Assembly (NCBI GenBank): GCA_016873895.1
Contig: VGVV01000004.1
Location: 1-64,000 of the forward strand
Length of the DNA: 64,000 bases
Source of the DNA: Ignavibacteria bacterium
GTDB taxonomy: Bacteria > Bacteroidota > Ignavibacteria > Kapaibacteriales > Kapaibacteriaceae
Reading direction: 5' to 3'
Under the pieces are notes generated by a model. It saw nothing but the letters and a program-made list of their open reading frames with translations. It made no database searches and was not told the origin of the DNA. A program made the position numbers and the translations under genes. Shown one piece after another: positions 7,600 through 16,588 of this stretch. Within the stretch, counting starts at the first letter, position 1. Every line of letters begins with the position of its first letter.

Positions 7600-8972
7600 G
7601 CAGGGACCATCTCGGCTACGAGCTCGTAGTAACGGGCAGCAGCTTTCATACCGGTGTGGAAGTTGCCCAGATCAAAGTGCTCATCTGGCGAGTGTGCATT
7701 TTCGTTATCGAGTCCAAAGCCCATAAGCACCGTCGGCACGCCAAGCACTTGATCGAAGATCAGCACAACCGGGATCGAGCCGCCCTCGCGGGTGAATCGG
7801 CACTTGGTGCCAAAGGTTTCTTCGAGTGCCTTGACGGCCGCATGCATGGCCGGTGAGTCGCGGTTCACGAGCACGGGGTCTGCCCCGTGCAGGTCGGTTA
7901 TGTCAACGGTAACGCCAGGGGGCGTGATCGATTTGACATAGTTGATAAACTTATTTGCAATATCATCATGACGCTGATGCGGCACCAGACGCATGCTCAC
8001 TTTTGCCATGGCGCGCGCGGGCAGAACGGTCTTTGCACCTTCACCGGTGAAGCCACCGAGAAAGCCGTTTACGTCCAGTGTTGGACGCGCCCCCAAGCGC
8101 TCGATGGATGAATAGCCTTCTTCGCCAAAGAGTGTATCGACGTTTACGTCCTGCTTGAGGCGCTGATCGCTGTGTCCAAGAGCTGCTAGGTCTGCCCGCT
8201 CTTGCTCTGTGAGCGCTAGCACGTCATCGTAGAAGCCTTCTACCATGATGTGACCATACTCGTCCTTGAGCTTGGAGATGATCGTAGCCAGTGCGTTGAG
8301 CGGGTTTTGCACCGCACCGCCATACGAGCCAGAATGCAGGTCGCGGTTCGGACCCTGCACGTTGATCTCCATGTAGGCAAGTCCGCGCAGTCCATACACG
8401 ATCGATGGCTCGCCCGGAGCAAACATGGATGTGTCCGACACAAGCACAGCATTGCACTTCAGGAGTTCTGCATTCTCGCGCACGAATGGCGCAAGGTTTG
8501 GCGAGCCGATTTCTTCCTCGCCCTCGATAAGAAGCTTGATGTTGATCGGCAGTTTGCCGTGTGTCTTGTAGATCGCTTCAATGGCCTTCACATGCAGAAA
8601 CACCTGCCCCTTGTCATCCGTTGCTCCACGTGCATAGATCTTACCATCGCGCACCACTGGCTCAAAGGGTGGGTTGGTCCAGAGATTGAGTGGGTCTGTG
8701 GGTTGGACGTCGTAGTGACCATACAACATGACTGTTGGGGCGCTCTCCCCTGCCGAGAGATCTTCTGCATATACGATGGGATGGCCCGGCGTAGGATAGA
8801 TCTTTACCGTTGGCAGGCCGATGCTTGTGAGATGATCAGCAAGCCACGTGGCGCAGCGCTTCACGTCTTCTGCGCACGCGGGGTCTATACTAATACTTCC
8901 GATGGAAAGAAAATCTGTGAGTTGGGCTTCGTAGAGAGCTTTGTTCTGCTCGAGATATTCTGATGGAGACAT
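7596..8972 (-). CDS. M20-family dipeptidase (zinc metallopeptidase)
   Basis: A 458-aa cytosolic peptidase of the M20 dipeptidase type (CNDP/PepV-like). Metal-site motifs in order: VMLYGHYDVQP (His and Asp), ARGATDDKGQV (bridging Asp with its partner), LLIEGEEEIGSPN (catalytic Glu) and, near the C terminus, GLDNENAHSPDEHFDL (His ligand). The lid domain lies between about residues 190 and 350. It follows bshA by 14 bases and overlaps the EamA gene by four. A role in peptide or amino-acid turnover is general knowledge of the family; the true substrate is unknown. Confidence 0.9.
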   Translation of the reverse strand: MSPSEYLEQNKALYEAQLTDFLSIGSISIDPACAEDVKRCATWLADHLTSIGLPTVKIYPTPGHPIVYAEDLSAGESAPTVMLYGHYDVQPTDPLNLWTNPPFEPVVRDGKIYARGATDDKGQVFLHVKAIEAIYKTHGKLPINIKLLIEGEEEIGSPNLAPFVRENAELLKCNAVLVSDTSMFAPGEPSIVYGLRGLAYMEINVQGPNRDLHSGSYGGAVQNPLNALATIISKLKDEYGHIMVEGFYDDVLALTEQERADLAALGHSDQRLKQDVNVDTLFGEEGYSSIERLGARPTLDVNGFLGGFTGEGAKTVLPARAMAKVSMRLVPHQRHDDIANKFINYVKSITPPGVTVDITDLHGADPVLVNRDSPAMHAAVKALEETFGTKCRFTREGGSIPVVLIFDQVLGVPTVLMGFGLDNENAHSPDEHFDLGNFHTGMKAAARYYELVAEMVPA

Positions 8973-8986
8973 TGCTGTAGGTGTAC

Positions 8987-10114
8987 TTATGGTTTTGAAA
9001 TAGCTTGGTGATATACCTCTTCGTACATCGGTACGATGGAGTTGATATCGAAATGATCGAGTACGCGCTTGCGCGCATTTTCGCGAAATGCTGCAAGCTT
9101 CTTTGGATTCTTCAGCAGATCAAGACAGTACTTTGCCATGCCCTCTACATCGCCGAGTTCGGCAACGAAACCTGTTTCGTCATGGCGCACCACTTCGGGT
9201 ATACCGCCGATGTTGGTGGCAACCACGGGTACAGAGCAGCTCATGGCTTCGAGCGCAGATAGACCAAAGCTCTCCTGTTGCGATGGCAAGAGGAAGATAT
9301 CAGCAGATGATAACAGCTCTGGTAGACCCGACTGTTTGCCAAGGAACAACACGTGGTCTACCACGTCAAGCTCGCGGCACAACCGCTCTGCATCAGAGCG
9401 CTCTGGTCCGTCGCCCACGAACACAAGACGTGCGTTTACACGTTTGCGCACTTCGGCAAGGATGCGAATGCAGTCTTGCACGCGCTTAACCGGACGGAAG
9501 TTTGATACGTGCATGAGCACGAAGTCGGCATCGCCACGCACGTGACGTGCAACCTGCGCATCCTCATCGCGCTTGTACACGTTGGGATCAACAAAGTTTG
9601 GGATGACCTTGATGTCGAGGTCACTGCCAAAACTCTGACGTGTCTTTTCTTGCAAAAAACCAGAAACTGCCGTAACCATGTCCGACTTCTCGAGTGAGAA
9701 CTTCACGATTGGATGAAAGGTAGGCTCCATGCCAACAAGTGTGATATCTGTTCCGTGTAGTGTTGTTACCAGCTTTAGGGGGCGATTGGTCTGCGAAATC
9801 TCTTTAGCAAGGTAAGCACTGATTGCATGCGGGATGGCATAGTGCACATGCACGACGTCTAGCTGCTCATACTTTGCTACGTCGAGTATCTTGCCAGCAA
9901 GTGCAAGCGTGTATTGATTGAACTCCATGAGTGGGTATGATGGAGTTTCTACCTCGTGGTAGTAGATGTTATCCTGAAACCTGTCCAGCCGCATGGGCTG
10001 GGCGTAGGTAATAAAGTGGACGCAATGCCCACGCTTGGCAAGGTCGTGACCCAGCTCTGTTGCAAGAATTCCGCTACCGCCATACGTTGGATAGCAGACC
10101 ATTCCGATTCGCAT
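8987..10114 (-). CDS. bshA: N-acetyl-alpha-D-glucosaminyl L-malate synthase (bacillithiol synthesis, BshA)
   Basis: GT4-family glycosyltransferase joining UDP-GlcNAc to L-malate, the first step of bacillithiol synthesis. The mature frame begins MRIGMVCYPTYGGSGI and continues VVHVHYAIPHAISAYL, both hallmarks of BshA. VGDGPERSDAE and LPSQQESFGLSALEAM are the UDP-sugar-binding GT4 motifs. A longer frame to 10162 exists, but the ATG at 10114 begins at the conserved GT4 N terminus. It heads the run down to the OmpA-like gene and is divergent from yigZ, with only 17 bases between start codons. bshB and bshC are not in this window. Confidence 0.93.
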   Translation of the reverse strand: MRIGMVCYPTYGGSGILATELGHDLAKRGHCVHFITYAQPMRLDRFQDNIYYHEVETPSYPLMEFNQYTLALAGKILDVAKYEQLDVVHVHYAIPHAISAYLAKEISQTNRPLKLVTTLHGTDITLVGMEPTFHPIVKFSLEKSDMVTAVSGFLQEKTRQSFGSDLDIKVIPNFVDPNVYKRDEDAQVARHVRGDADFVLMHVSNFRPVKRVQDCIRILAEVRKRVNARLVFVGDGPERSDAERLCRELDVVDHVLFLGKQSGLPELLSSADIFLLPSQQESFGLSALEAMSCSVPVVATNIGGIPEVVRHDETGFVAELGDVEGMAKYCLDLLKNPKKLAAFRENARKRVLDHFDINSIVPMYEEVYHQAISKP

Positions 10115-10117
10115 ATC

Positions 10118-10125
10118 TACCTTTG
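10118..10125 (+). promoter_or_regulatory. TAnnTTTG -7 element before yigZ (near-leaderless)
   Basis: TACCTTTG matches the Bacteroidota -7 consensus TAnnTTTG. It lies seven bases before the yigZ ATG at 10132, so the mRNA would have almost no leader. No TTG at the usual -33 distance is seen, so this is a partial match. Confidence 0.35.
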
Positions 10126-10131
10126 CATGTA

Positions 10132-10743
10132 ATGTCGTTTCAACCCTACCATACCGTGTCAAGCAAAACGGAGTCCGAAATTACCATCAAACGGTCAGTC
10201 TTTCGGTCATTTCTCGTACACGTCACAACCAAGCACGATGCTCAGACGTTTTTGGATTTTCTCAAGCGAGAATACTGGGATGCCGTGCACCATTGCTATG
10301 CATATCGCATTGGACCGCTTGGCATGGAGTCTCGCTTCTCAGACGATGGCGAGCCATCTGGTACGGCTGGCAAGCCCCTTCTCTTTGCATTGCAGAAAGC
10401 AAAGCTCTCGGATGTAATGGTGGTTGTGGTGCGATACTATGGGGGCGCCAAGCTCGGCGTCGGACCCCTTGCACGCGCCTATGCAGAGGCAGCACAGGGG
10501 GCTATCAATGCTGCAACACCTGTGTTTGTAGAGCCGCGCATGCTGATCACTGTGCACTGCAGTTACGACGATGTGTCGATCATTACGCGTCTGCTGGAAG
10601 AAGTTGGCGCAGAGTTCGAGGCTACGTATGGCGATGCCATTAGTTTTGATGTGAACATTGCCGAGGCGCACCGCGAATTCCTGCAGAACGAGATCATCGC
10701 GCGCACAAACTCGCGCGCAGGATATTCAAAAGTCGGTACCTAG
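10132..10743 (+). CDS. yigZ: YigZ/IMPACT-family protein
   Basis: A 203-aa protein of the UPF0029/IMPACT family. The N-terminal domain has AVHHCYAYRIG, RFSDDGEPSGTAGKPLL and VVVVRYYGGAKLGVGPLARAY, the last being the family signature. A smaller DUF1949-type ferredoxin-like domain follows (about residues 135-195). A longer frame opens at 10060 but lies antisense to bshA; the ATG at 10132 (MSFQPYHTV) fits family length. Its 3' end overlaps the convergent 1073-aa gene by 18 bases. The molecular role is unsettled; eukaryotic homologues affect translation control. Confidence 0.9.
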   Translation: MSFQPYHTVSSKTESEITIKRSVFRSFLVHVTTKHDAQTFLDFLKREYWDAVHHCYAYRIGPLGMESRFSDDGEPSGTAGKPLLFALQKAKLSDVMVVVVRYYGGAKLGVGPLARAYAEAAQGAINAATPVFVEPRMLITVHCSYDDVSIITRLLEEVGAEFEATYGDAISFDVNIAEAHREFLQNEIIARTNSRAGYSKVGT

Positions 10744-13700
10744 CGAGAACAACCATACCGGGCGAGACATACCACCTGTTGGTTCGAATCGCCAGGCAAC
10801 GTCGATGCGCAGCGGCAGTCCAAGAGCGGCATTGCGCAAACCGAGGCCCATCGAACTCAAGATTGGATTTGTTACTTCGCCGCGTATGCCGCTGTCTGGG
10901 TCTACAGAGCGCGCTACGCCATCGATATCCCAGGCACCACCTGCATCAAAGAACACTTGTGCCTGCATACCCTGAAAGAGCGGTGGTATTGGGCCTGCCT
11001 GGAAGGCAAGAAGAAATGGGAATCGGAACTCTACATTGCTCACAAAGTAGCGAGAGCCATTCCGCTCGTTGATAGCAAATCCTCGCAAGGGCATGCCCGG
11101 ACGCGTAAAAGCAAAGTCTTCCGGATTTTCAAACGGCCAACCGTTATCCCCCAGATACCCGTTGATCCAGTTGTCTGTTCCACCGATGAAAAACTTCTGA
11201 GGGTTGTCGCCTACGCTGTACCCACCAGCCCCACGAACGGCAATCGAGTACTGTCCACCGAGATGAAAATACCTGCGAGCATCCAAGCGCGCCGTAGTAA
11301 ACGAGATGCCATTGTCTCCCCATTTCGGCGATGCCTCGATAGAAAGATTCAGGCGCGTGCCTGCCACCGGAGACCAAACACTCCAGAGCACATCATCATG
11401 GATAAGTGCTATCGATGGCACGGTAACAAAACGTGAAATGCCATATCTGTTGCGTAGACTCCCAATATCATTGGGTGTTTGCCAGATTCGCACGTACTCA
11501 TAGTTTGAAGTAAGAACAACGGTATCTGTCTGCATGATCGAGACAGACCGAGACATGTTGAGCAAGCGCATCGACATGTCAACGCGTGTGAAACGCGAAA
11601 ATGGATACGATGCAGTTACCTCGCCACCATAATTACGCAGGTTGTAGAGTGCAAACGTGTCGGGATTGGCCACATATGGGTCAAAGGCCCCCATGCGATA
11701 GATTTCTGAGAATCCTGCACTCTGAAAAGCCGAGGTATAGAAGTCAATCAGGTTGGGCAGGTAACCGTAGGTAAGCCACAAGTTGCTGTTCGATAGGTCA
11801 ATATTGAGTATGCCAGTGAACGAGATGATATGATCGCCCATAACGTCGGAGAACAGCGCATTGATTTGTCCGGCAGCACCAAAAAAGTTGCTATATCCGG
11901 CACCACCCGTAATGATATCTGGCGTAAAGGCAACTTTGTACTCTTGTACTGCCGAGATAGTGTCGTACCTGTTCACATCAGAAACATCGTCGAGCTCGTC
12001 CTCTGCTGAACCTTGAGCTTGCTCTGCCGAACGCTGATCTGCAAGGTTTACATCAAAGTTGCCGTAGCTATATGATTTGGGTTCTGATGGCTTTGCAGAC
12101 TTACTAATGATCTCTGTGTATGCGTTACGCTTTTCGAGTTCTTGTTTGAAAAATAGCGTCGGTAGCAATGAATCTTTCGCCTTCAGATCAAGCGGGAAGT
12201 CTAACTGAAACAGATCATATCCAACCCGATTTTGCGAGGCGAACATCAACTTTGTTCCATCGGCAGAGAGGGATATCTGCGAAACCTCTTGAAGCGAGTT
12301 TGTAAGGGGCGCGCGGTTCTTCGACTCAAGATCCATCTTCCACAGATTGCTGATGCCGTTGTAATCTGCAACGTAGAGCATGGTGTTGCCCTTTGGTGCA
12401 ATGGCTATGGAATACTTACCAACGTCTGGGTCGGTTGTTATTCGCTCGATCTCCCCAGTAGCTGCCTGTGCGCGGTAGATGTCTCGTGCATCTACGTCAT
12501 GCTTTGCGATATCGAAGTCGCTTGGCAAATCGCGCACTGATAGATACTGTTTGCGGTCTGAGATAAAGTACACATACGTACCATCAGGAGACCATACAGG
12601 AGAGCGATCAGTAAAGATGTCGTTGGTGAGCTTCGATGTTGTTTTTTTAAACACATCATACAGATAGATGTCTGTGTGTTTGCCACCCGTATCTGCGTCA
12701 AAGGCAATCTTGCGTCCGTCCGGAGACCATGCAACACCACCGATTGTCTGCATCTTGGGTACGATGCGTTCGTAATCACCTGATACTGCATCTACGATAT
12801 AGATCACGTCCTGGCCAGCTGCCTTGCCCCCTACCGCAAGCTTTGTGCCCTTGGGATTCCACGAGATACCGGGCGTAAGAAAGTTTAGTTCTTCAAAATC
12901 CGTGCTACGTCCGCTCGATACTACCTCTCGCGACTCCTTGGTCTTTAGGTTCATTACCCATACACCAAAGGTGCCACCGCCCTTGTCCGAGATATAGGCA
13001 ACGAGTTCGCCGTTGGGAGAAACAGCTGGCGAGGTGTTGTAGAAGTTGTCGTCTTTCTGGTGGTTTGTAAGGCGTTTGGCGTAATCTTCCACGTACTCGT
13101 ATTTCCCCACGTCTGGGAAGTAGTATTTCTTTTCTTCCTTTGCCCATCTCTCGGACATGTCTTTAACGTTCATGCTAAAGGCCGACATAAACGCCTGATC
13201 GATATCACGCGTCATGCGCAATGCATTAAAAACAACACCAATCTTAGCCTGGCCATACGTCTTTTCTACCCACGACCAAAAGGCTTGTCCGCCACGGTAA
13301 GCAAAGTATCCCTGCAACTGATCAAAGCCACGCAGGTATTCACTCACAGCTACGTCGCGCATGAACATATCTGTCTTTACATCAAGTCCGCCAGCACTTG
13401 AATACTCTGCAAAGCCTTCATTCATCCATAGTGGGATGCGCGCTGCATTGGGATTGCCCACCAGGGACTGAATGGAGCCTCCGTAGAACATCTCGTTAAG
13501 CACGGCATGTACGAGCTCGTGATGGATTACATGACGGAACTTCGAGTAGTCCCCTTCAAAAGGAACAACAATGCGATTTTTGAACAACTCTGTAACACCA
13601 CCGATGCCCTCAGACATCATCTCGTCGATAACATTTGTCTGTTGGAATTGATTGTGCGAGTTATACACGATAAACGTGATGCGCTTTGTAAGGTCGTACC

Positions 13701-13947
13701 CTAGCTGCTGTTGAATGATCGTGAGCGCTTCTTCTGCTTCTCGCGCAGCGTATGTGGCCAGATCTGGTTTCTTGCCATGGAAGTAGACATCAAAATTACT
13801 CGACGAGATATAGCGCCAGTTGAATTTCTCGTACTGTTTCTTGTTCTTGCCAAACGATGCGTAGCCGCCGATAAGCTGTGCATAAATGCTAACAGAGCTG
13901 GTGGTAAGCACGCAGAGTAGTACAACTATTCTCGTAAGGGGCTTCAT
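10726..13947 (-). CDS. secreted metallopeptidase-like / TolB-type propeller / outer-membrane barrel fusion
   Basis: A 1073-aa envelope protein with a signal peptide (VVLLCVLTTSSVSIYA). Residues ~60-260 resemble gluzincin (MA-type) peptidases: HHELVHAVLNEM gives HExxH, and NEGFAEYSS supplies the third ligand region. Residues ~300-600 hold TolB-like PD40 propeller repeats (VAYISDKGGG, GVAWSPDGRKIAFDAD, SPVWSPDGTYVYF). From about residue 680 to the end is a bacterial surface antigen (Omp85/D15-like) beta-barrel, with RGFAINERNGSRY, NVEFRFPFL and FFDAGGAW. It follows rnc with an ATGA overlap. Similar fusions occur in Ignavibacteria-type genomes. Which part is active, and on what substrate, is not known. 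Confidence 0.85.
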   Translation of the reverse strand: MKPLTRIVVLLCVLTTSSVSIYAQLIGGYASFGKNKKQYEKFNWRYISSSNFDVYFHGKKPDLATYAAREAEEALTIIQQQLGYDLTKRITFIVYNSHNQFQQTNVIDEMMSEGIGGVTELFKNRIVVPFEGDYSKFRHVIHHELVHAVLNEMFYGGSIQSLVGNPNAARIPLWMNEGFAEYSSAGGLDVKTDMFMRDVAVSEYLRGFDQLQGYFAYRGGQAFWSWVEKTYGQAKIGVVFNALRMTRDIDQAFMSAFSMNVKDMSERWAKEEKKYYFPDVGKYEYVEDYAKRLTNHQKDDNFYNTSPAVSPNGELVAYISDKGGGTFGVWVMNLKTKESREVVSSGRSTDFEELNFLTPGISWNPKGTKLAVGGKAAGQDVIYIVDAVSGDYERIVPKMQTIGGVAWSPDGRKIAFDADTGGKHTDIYLYDVFKKTTSKLTNDIFTDRSPVWSPDGTYVYFISDRKQYLSVRDLPSDFDIAKHDVDARDIYRAQAATGEIERITTDPDVGKYSIAIAPKGNTMLYVADYNGISNLWKMDLESKNRAPLTNSLQEVSQISLSADGTKLMFASQNRVGYDLFQLDFPLDLKAKDSLLPTLFFKQELEKRNAYTEIISKSAKPSEPKSYSYGNFDVNLADQRSAEQAQGSAEDELDDVSDVNRYDTISAVQEYKVAFTPDIITGGAGYSNFFGAAGQINALFSDVMGDHIISFTGILNIDLSNSNLWLTYGYLPNLIDFYTSAFQSAGFSEIYRMGAFDPYVANPDTFALYNLRNYGGEVTASYPFSRFTRVDMSMRLLNMSRSVSIMQTDTVVLTSNYEYVRIWQTPNDIGSLRNRYGISRFVTVPSIALIHDDVLWSVWSPVAGTRLNLSIEASPKWGDNGISFTTARLDARRYFHLGGQYSIAVRGAGGYSVGDNPQKFFIGGTDNWINGYLGDNGWPFENPEDFAFTRPGMPLRGFAINERNGSRYFVSNVEFRFPFLLAFQAGPIPPLFQGMQAQVFFDAGGAWDIDGVARSVDPDSGIRGEVTNPILSSMGLGLRNAALGLPLRIDVAWRFEPTGGMSRPVWLFSLGTDF

Positions 13948-14792
13948 ATCGTGTCGGAAGAGGTCTTGTCACGATGACGCTTCCACTTGGGATTTGTTGC
14001 CAAGTACGACATCCCATTTTCGGCTGCGGCCTGTTCAGCTTCTTTCTTGTTTTTACCCGAACCAGTGCCAATGACCTTGTCGTCTACGAGTACGTTCACC
14101 GTAAAGTGCTTCTCGTGGTCGGGTCCTTCTTCCCTTGCAATAACGTATCGCGGTGCAGCATGCCCCCTACCCTGAACAGATTCGAGCAGTAAGCTTTTAA
14201 AGTTGGTGTCGTGAACCAGTGATTCGCGTACCATAATTGGTAGCAGTTTCTCTACGATGAATCGCCGCACTTCTTCAAAGCCACGGTCAAGATAAATCGC
14301 TGCAATCACTGCCTCGAGCGCATCGGCGAGCATTGAGTCGTTGCCACGCTGCAGCGACTGATTGGCAGAGTAGCTGAGAAAGAGATACGTATCAAGCTTC
14401 AGATCTCGTGCGCATACTGCAAGTGACTTCTTATTTACGATCCACGAGCGCATCTTGGTAAGCTCTCCTTCGAGAACCTCTCGGTTGTTATAGAAGAGAT
14501 ACTCTGCCGTAACCATCCCAAGTATTGCGTCGCCCAGGAACTCGAGACGTTCATTCGAACGATGGTTGGGTGTATTGGCTACCTGCAGATAGCTACGATG
14601 CGTAAGCGCTTGCTCATAGAGCGAGGGCAAGTGAATCGTTGAGCCCAGAATTTCTTCTAGCTCGTGCACACGCTCATCATCGAGTAGCCCCATAGGCGGA
14701 AAGATTTCCTTATACGCGGCATTAGAAGCGCTGCCACGCATTGCCGTGAACTTTAGAAGGTTCGCATAGAGCTGACGAACAATATCTTTCAC
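13944..14792 (-). CDS. rnc: ribonuclease III
   Basis: Double-strand-specific RNase for rRNA and mRNA processing, 282 aa. The endonuclease signature NERLEFLGDAILGM carries the catalytic Glu and Asp, with the second acidic pair in DALEAVIAAIYLDRG. The C-terminal dsRNA-binding domain runs from about residue 200 (SVQGRGHAAPRY ... GSGKNKKEAEQAAAENG). Translation probably starts at GTG (14792), behind GGATGAGG. An N-terminal extension of about 45 residues precedes the usual domain. It sits directly after fabF, as in many bacteria (acpP-fabF-rnc). Confidence 0.95.
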   Translation of the reverse strand: MKDIVRQLYANLLKFTAMRGSASNAAYKEIFPPMGLLDDERVHELEEILGSTIHLPSLYEQALTHRSYLQVANTPNHRSNERLEFLGDAILGMVTAEYLFYNNREVLEGELTKMRSWIVNKKSLAVCARDLKLDTYLFLSYSANQSLQRGNDSMLADALEAVIAAIYLDRGFEEVRRFIVEKLLPIMVRESLVHDTNFKSLLLESVQGRGHAAPRYVIAREEGPDHEKHFTVNVLVDDKVIGTGSGKNKKEAEQAAAENGMSYLATNPKWKRHRDKTSSDTI

Positions 14793-14818
14793 AACCTCAT
14801 CCGGCTGGTGATAGGATC

Positions 14819-16075
14819 TTACTCAGCAAAGGCCTTGAAGCACAACGTTGCATTGTGCCCCCCGAAACCAAACGTGTTGCTGATGGCAGCGCGTATCTGC
14901 TTTTCCTGCGGCTTGTTCGCGACATAATTAAGCGTACACTCGGGATCTGGAGTGATCTGGTTGATCGTAGGTGGAGCAATTCCCTTGTGGATTGCAAGCA
15001 CACTAGCTATGCCTTCGATAGCACCTGCAGCACCAAGGAGGTGACCTGTCATAGACTTCGTGGAACTTACCAACAGGTTGTCTGCGTGATCACCAAAGAC
15101 AGCGCGAATGGCTGCTGACTCCGACTTATCGTTAAAGTGGGTCGAGGTACCGTGTGCGTTAACGTAATCGATGTCGCTCGGTGTTAGCCCAGCATCCTGA
15201 ATGGCTAGCTTCATCGAGCGCACGGCGCCTTCGCCTCCCGGAGCCGGCTGTGTGATATGGAATGCGTCGTCGGTAAGTCCAATTCCAACAATCTCTGCCA
15301 ATATTGTGGCCCCGCGGTTCATGGCATGTTCAAGCGTTTCCATCACAATCACGCCACCGCCCTCGCCCATCACGAAGCCATCTCGGTCAAGGTCGAACGG
15401 ACGGCTTGCGGTAAGAGGATCATCGTTTCGAGTTGAGAGCGCCTTCATTGCATTGAAGCCACCGATACCCATCGGGCATACAGATGCTTCAGAGCCCCCT
15501 GCTAGCATAACGTCTGCCATTCCTCGCTGCATGATCATGAATGCATCTGCGATAGAATGCGAAGACGTTGCGCAAGCCGATACCGTACCGTAGTTCGGAC
15601 CCTTTAGTCCAAAACGAATAGCGATATAACCGGCAGCGATATCAGAAATAAGCATCGGCACAAAGAACGGAGATATGCGATCTGGCACACCACCGCGCTC
15701 AAAAAGATTTTGCTGCTGCACATGATTCGTCCACATGCCGCCGATACCAGAACCGAAGATCACGCCCGCACGCTCTCCATTCACAGCCTCGATGTTGAGG
15801 CCAGAGTCTTCAACAGCCATCACCGCACACGACATAGCATACTGCGTAAAGAGGTCCATCCGCTGGACCTCCTTACGAGAGATATGCAATGTTGGGTCGT
15901 AGTTCTTTAACTCACAGGCAAACTTCGTATCGAAATGTGTTGCATCGAACCTGCTGATCGGGCCCGCACCCGAGCGGCCCTCCATCATTCCCTGCCAATA
16001 ATCGGCCGCAGTATTACCAATCGGTGTAACTGCACCAATACCGGTAATCACAACGCGAGGGATAGTTCTAGACAT
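14819..16075 (-). CDS. fabF: beta-ketoacyl-ACP synthase II (FabF)
   Basis: Condenses malonyl-ACP with acyl-ACP during fatty-acid elongation, 418 aa. The catalytic triad is visible: Cys in SACATSSHSIADAF, His in NAHGTSTHFND and His in TGHLLGAAGAIEG. The C terminus ends with the family's NTFGFGGHNATLCF. Between acpP and this gene lies a 217-base stretch of heptamer repeats with a perfect 30-bp inverted repeat, so the two may not be translated from an ordinary continuous operon leader. Confidence 0.97.
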   Translation of the reverse strand: MSRTIPRVVITGIGAVTPIGNTAADYWQGMMEGRSGAGPISRFDATHFDTKFACELKNYDPTLHISRKEVQRMDLFTQYAMSCAVMAVEDSGLNIEAVNGERAGVIFGSGIGGMWTNHVQQQNLFERGGVPDRISPFFVPMLISDIAAGYIAIRFGLKGPNYGTVSACATSSHSIADAFMIMQRGMADVMLAGGSEASVCPMGIGGFNAMKALSTRNDDPLTASRPFDLDRDGFVMGEGGGVIVMETLEHAMNRGATILAEIVGIGLTDDAFHITQPAPGGEGAVRSMKLAIQDAGLTPSDIDYVNAHGTSTHFNDKSESAAIRAVFGDHADNLLVSSTKSMTGHLLGAAGAIEGIASVLAIHKGIAPPTINQITPDPECTLNYVANKPQEKQIRAAISNTFGFGGHNATLCFKAFAE

Positions 16076-16107
16076 AAAAGCAATAGCCTGTGGTGAAGAA
16101 ACAATTC

Positions 16108-16290
16108 AATGACGAATGACGAATTACGAATTACGAACGACGAATTACTGATTACAGATGACTGATTACAGATTACAGATGACTGATTACAGATGACTCA
16201 TTACTGAATCGTTGTTAGTTCAGTTAACCAGCAATTGGTCTGTTGGTAATTCGTAATTCGTAATTCGTCATTCGTCATTCGTCATTACCA
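16108..16290. repeat. heptamer-repeat array with perfect 30-bp inverted repeat between acpP and fabF
   Basis: Left arm 16108-16137 and right arm 16250-16279 are exact reverse complements (30 bp). Both are built from seven-base units of the kind GACGAAT/TACGAAT and ATTCGTA/ATTCGTC. The 112-base interior keeps the seven-base period with other units (TACTGAT, TACAGAT, GACTGAT, GACTCAT). In RNA form this could fold into a long hairpin between acpP and fabF. It is not a standard terminator, since no T-tract follows. The stop codon of acpP lies just beyond it at 16292. Confidence 0.9.
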
Positions 16291-16291
16291 A

Positions 16292-16525
16292 TTACGCTTT
16301 CGACTCGATATACGATACCGCGTCTCCAACTGTTTGGATCTTCTCGGCGTCGCTGTCGTCGATTGTGAGGTTGAAAGCCTTTTCGAATTCCATGATAAGC
16401 TCAACGGTATCGAGAGAATCTGCACCGAGATCGCTTGTGAACGATGCTGCCGAAGTTACTTGTGACTCTTCAACACCAAGTTTGGCAACGATGATTTCTG
16501 TTACCTTCTGTGCCACTGCTGACAT
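16292..16525 (-). CDS. acpP: acyl carrier protein
   Basis: A 77-aa carrier for growing acyl chains. The phosphopantetheine attachment site is the Ser of [18 protein letters not shown] (about residue 36). Acidic helices II and III give the usual negative surface. It lies between fabG (63 bases upstream) and the repeat-bearing gap before fabF. Confidence 0.97.
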   Translation of the reverse strand: MSAVAQKVTEIIVAKLGVEESQVTSAASFTSDLGADSLDTVELIMEFEKAFNLTIDDSDAEKIQTVGDAVSYIESKA

Positions 16526-16588
16526 AGTAAAACCCTTAAAAGAAATGAGGTTGAAATGAATTGCGAATCTACAACTGCCAAGCGATTG

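Noticed and set aside
10060..10131. N-terminal extension of YigZ
   Set aside because: It lies antisense to bshA's conserved start and is not needed for family length.
16076..16291. CRISPR array between acpP and fabF
   Set aside because: The repeats are seven bases long and contiguous, without spacers, and no cas genes are present.
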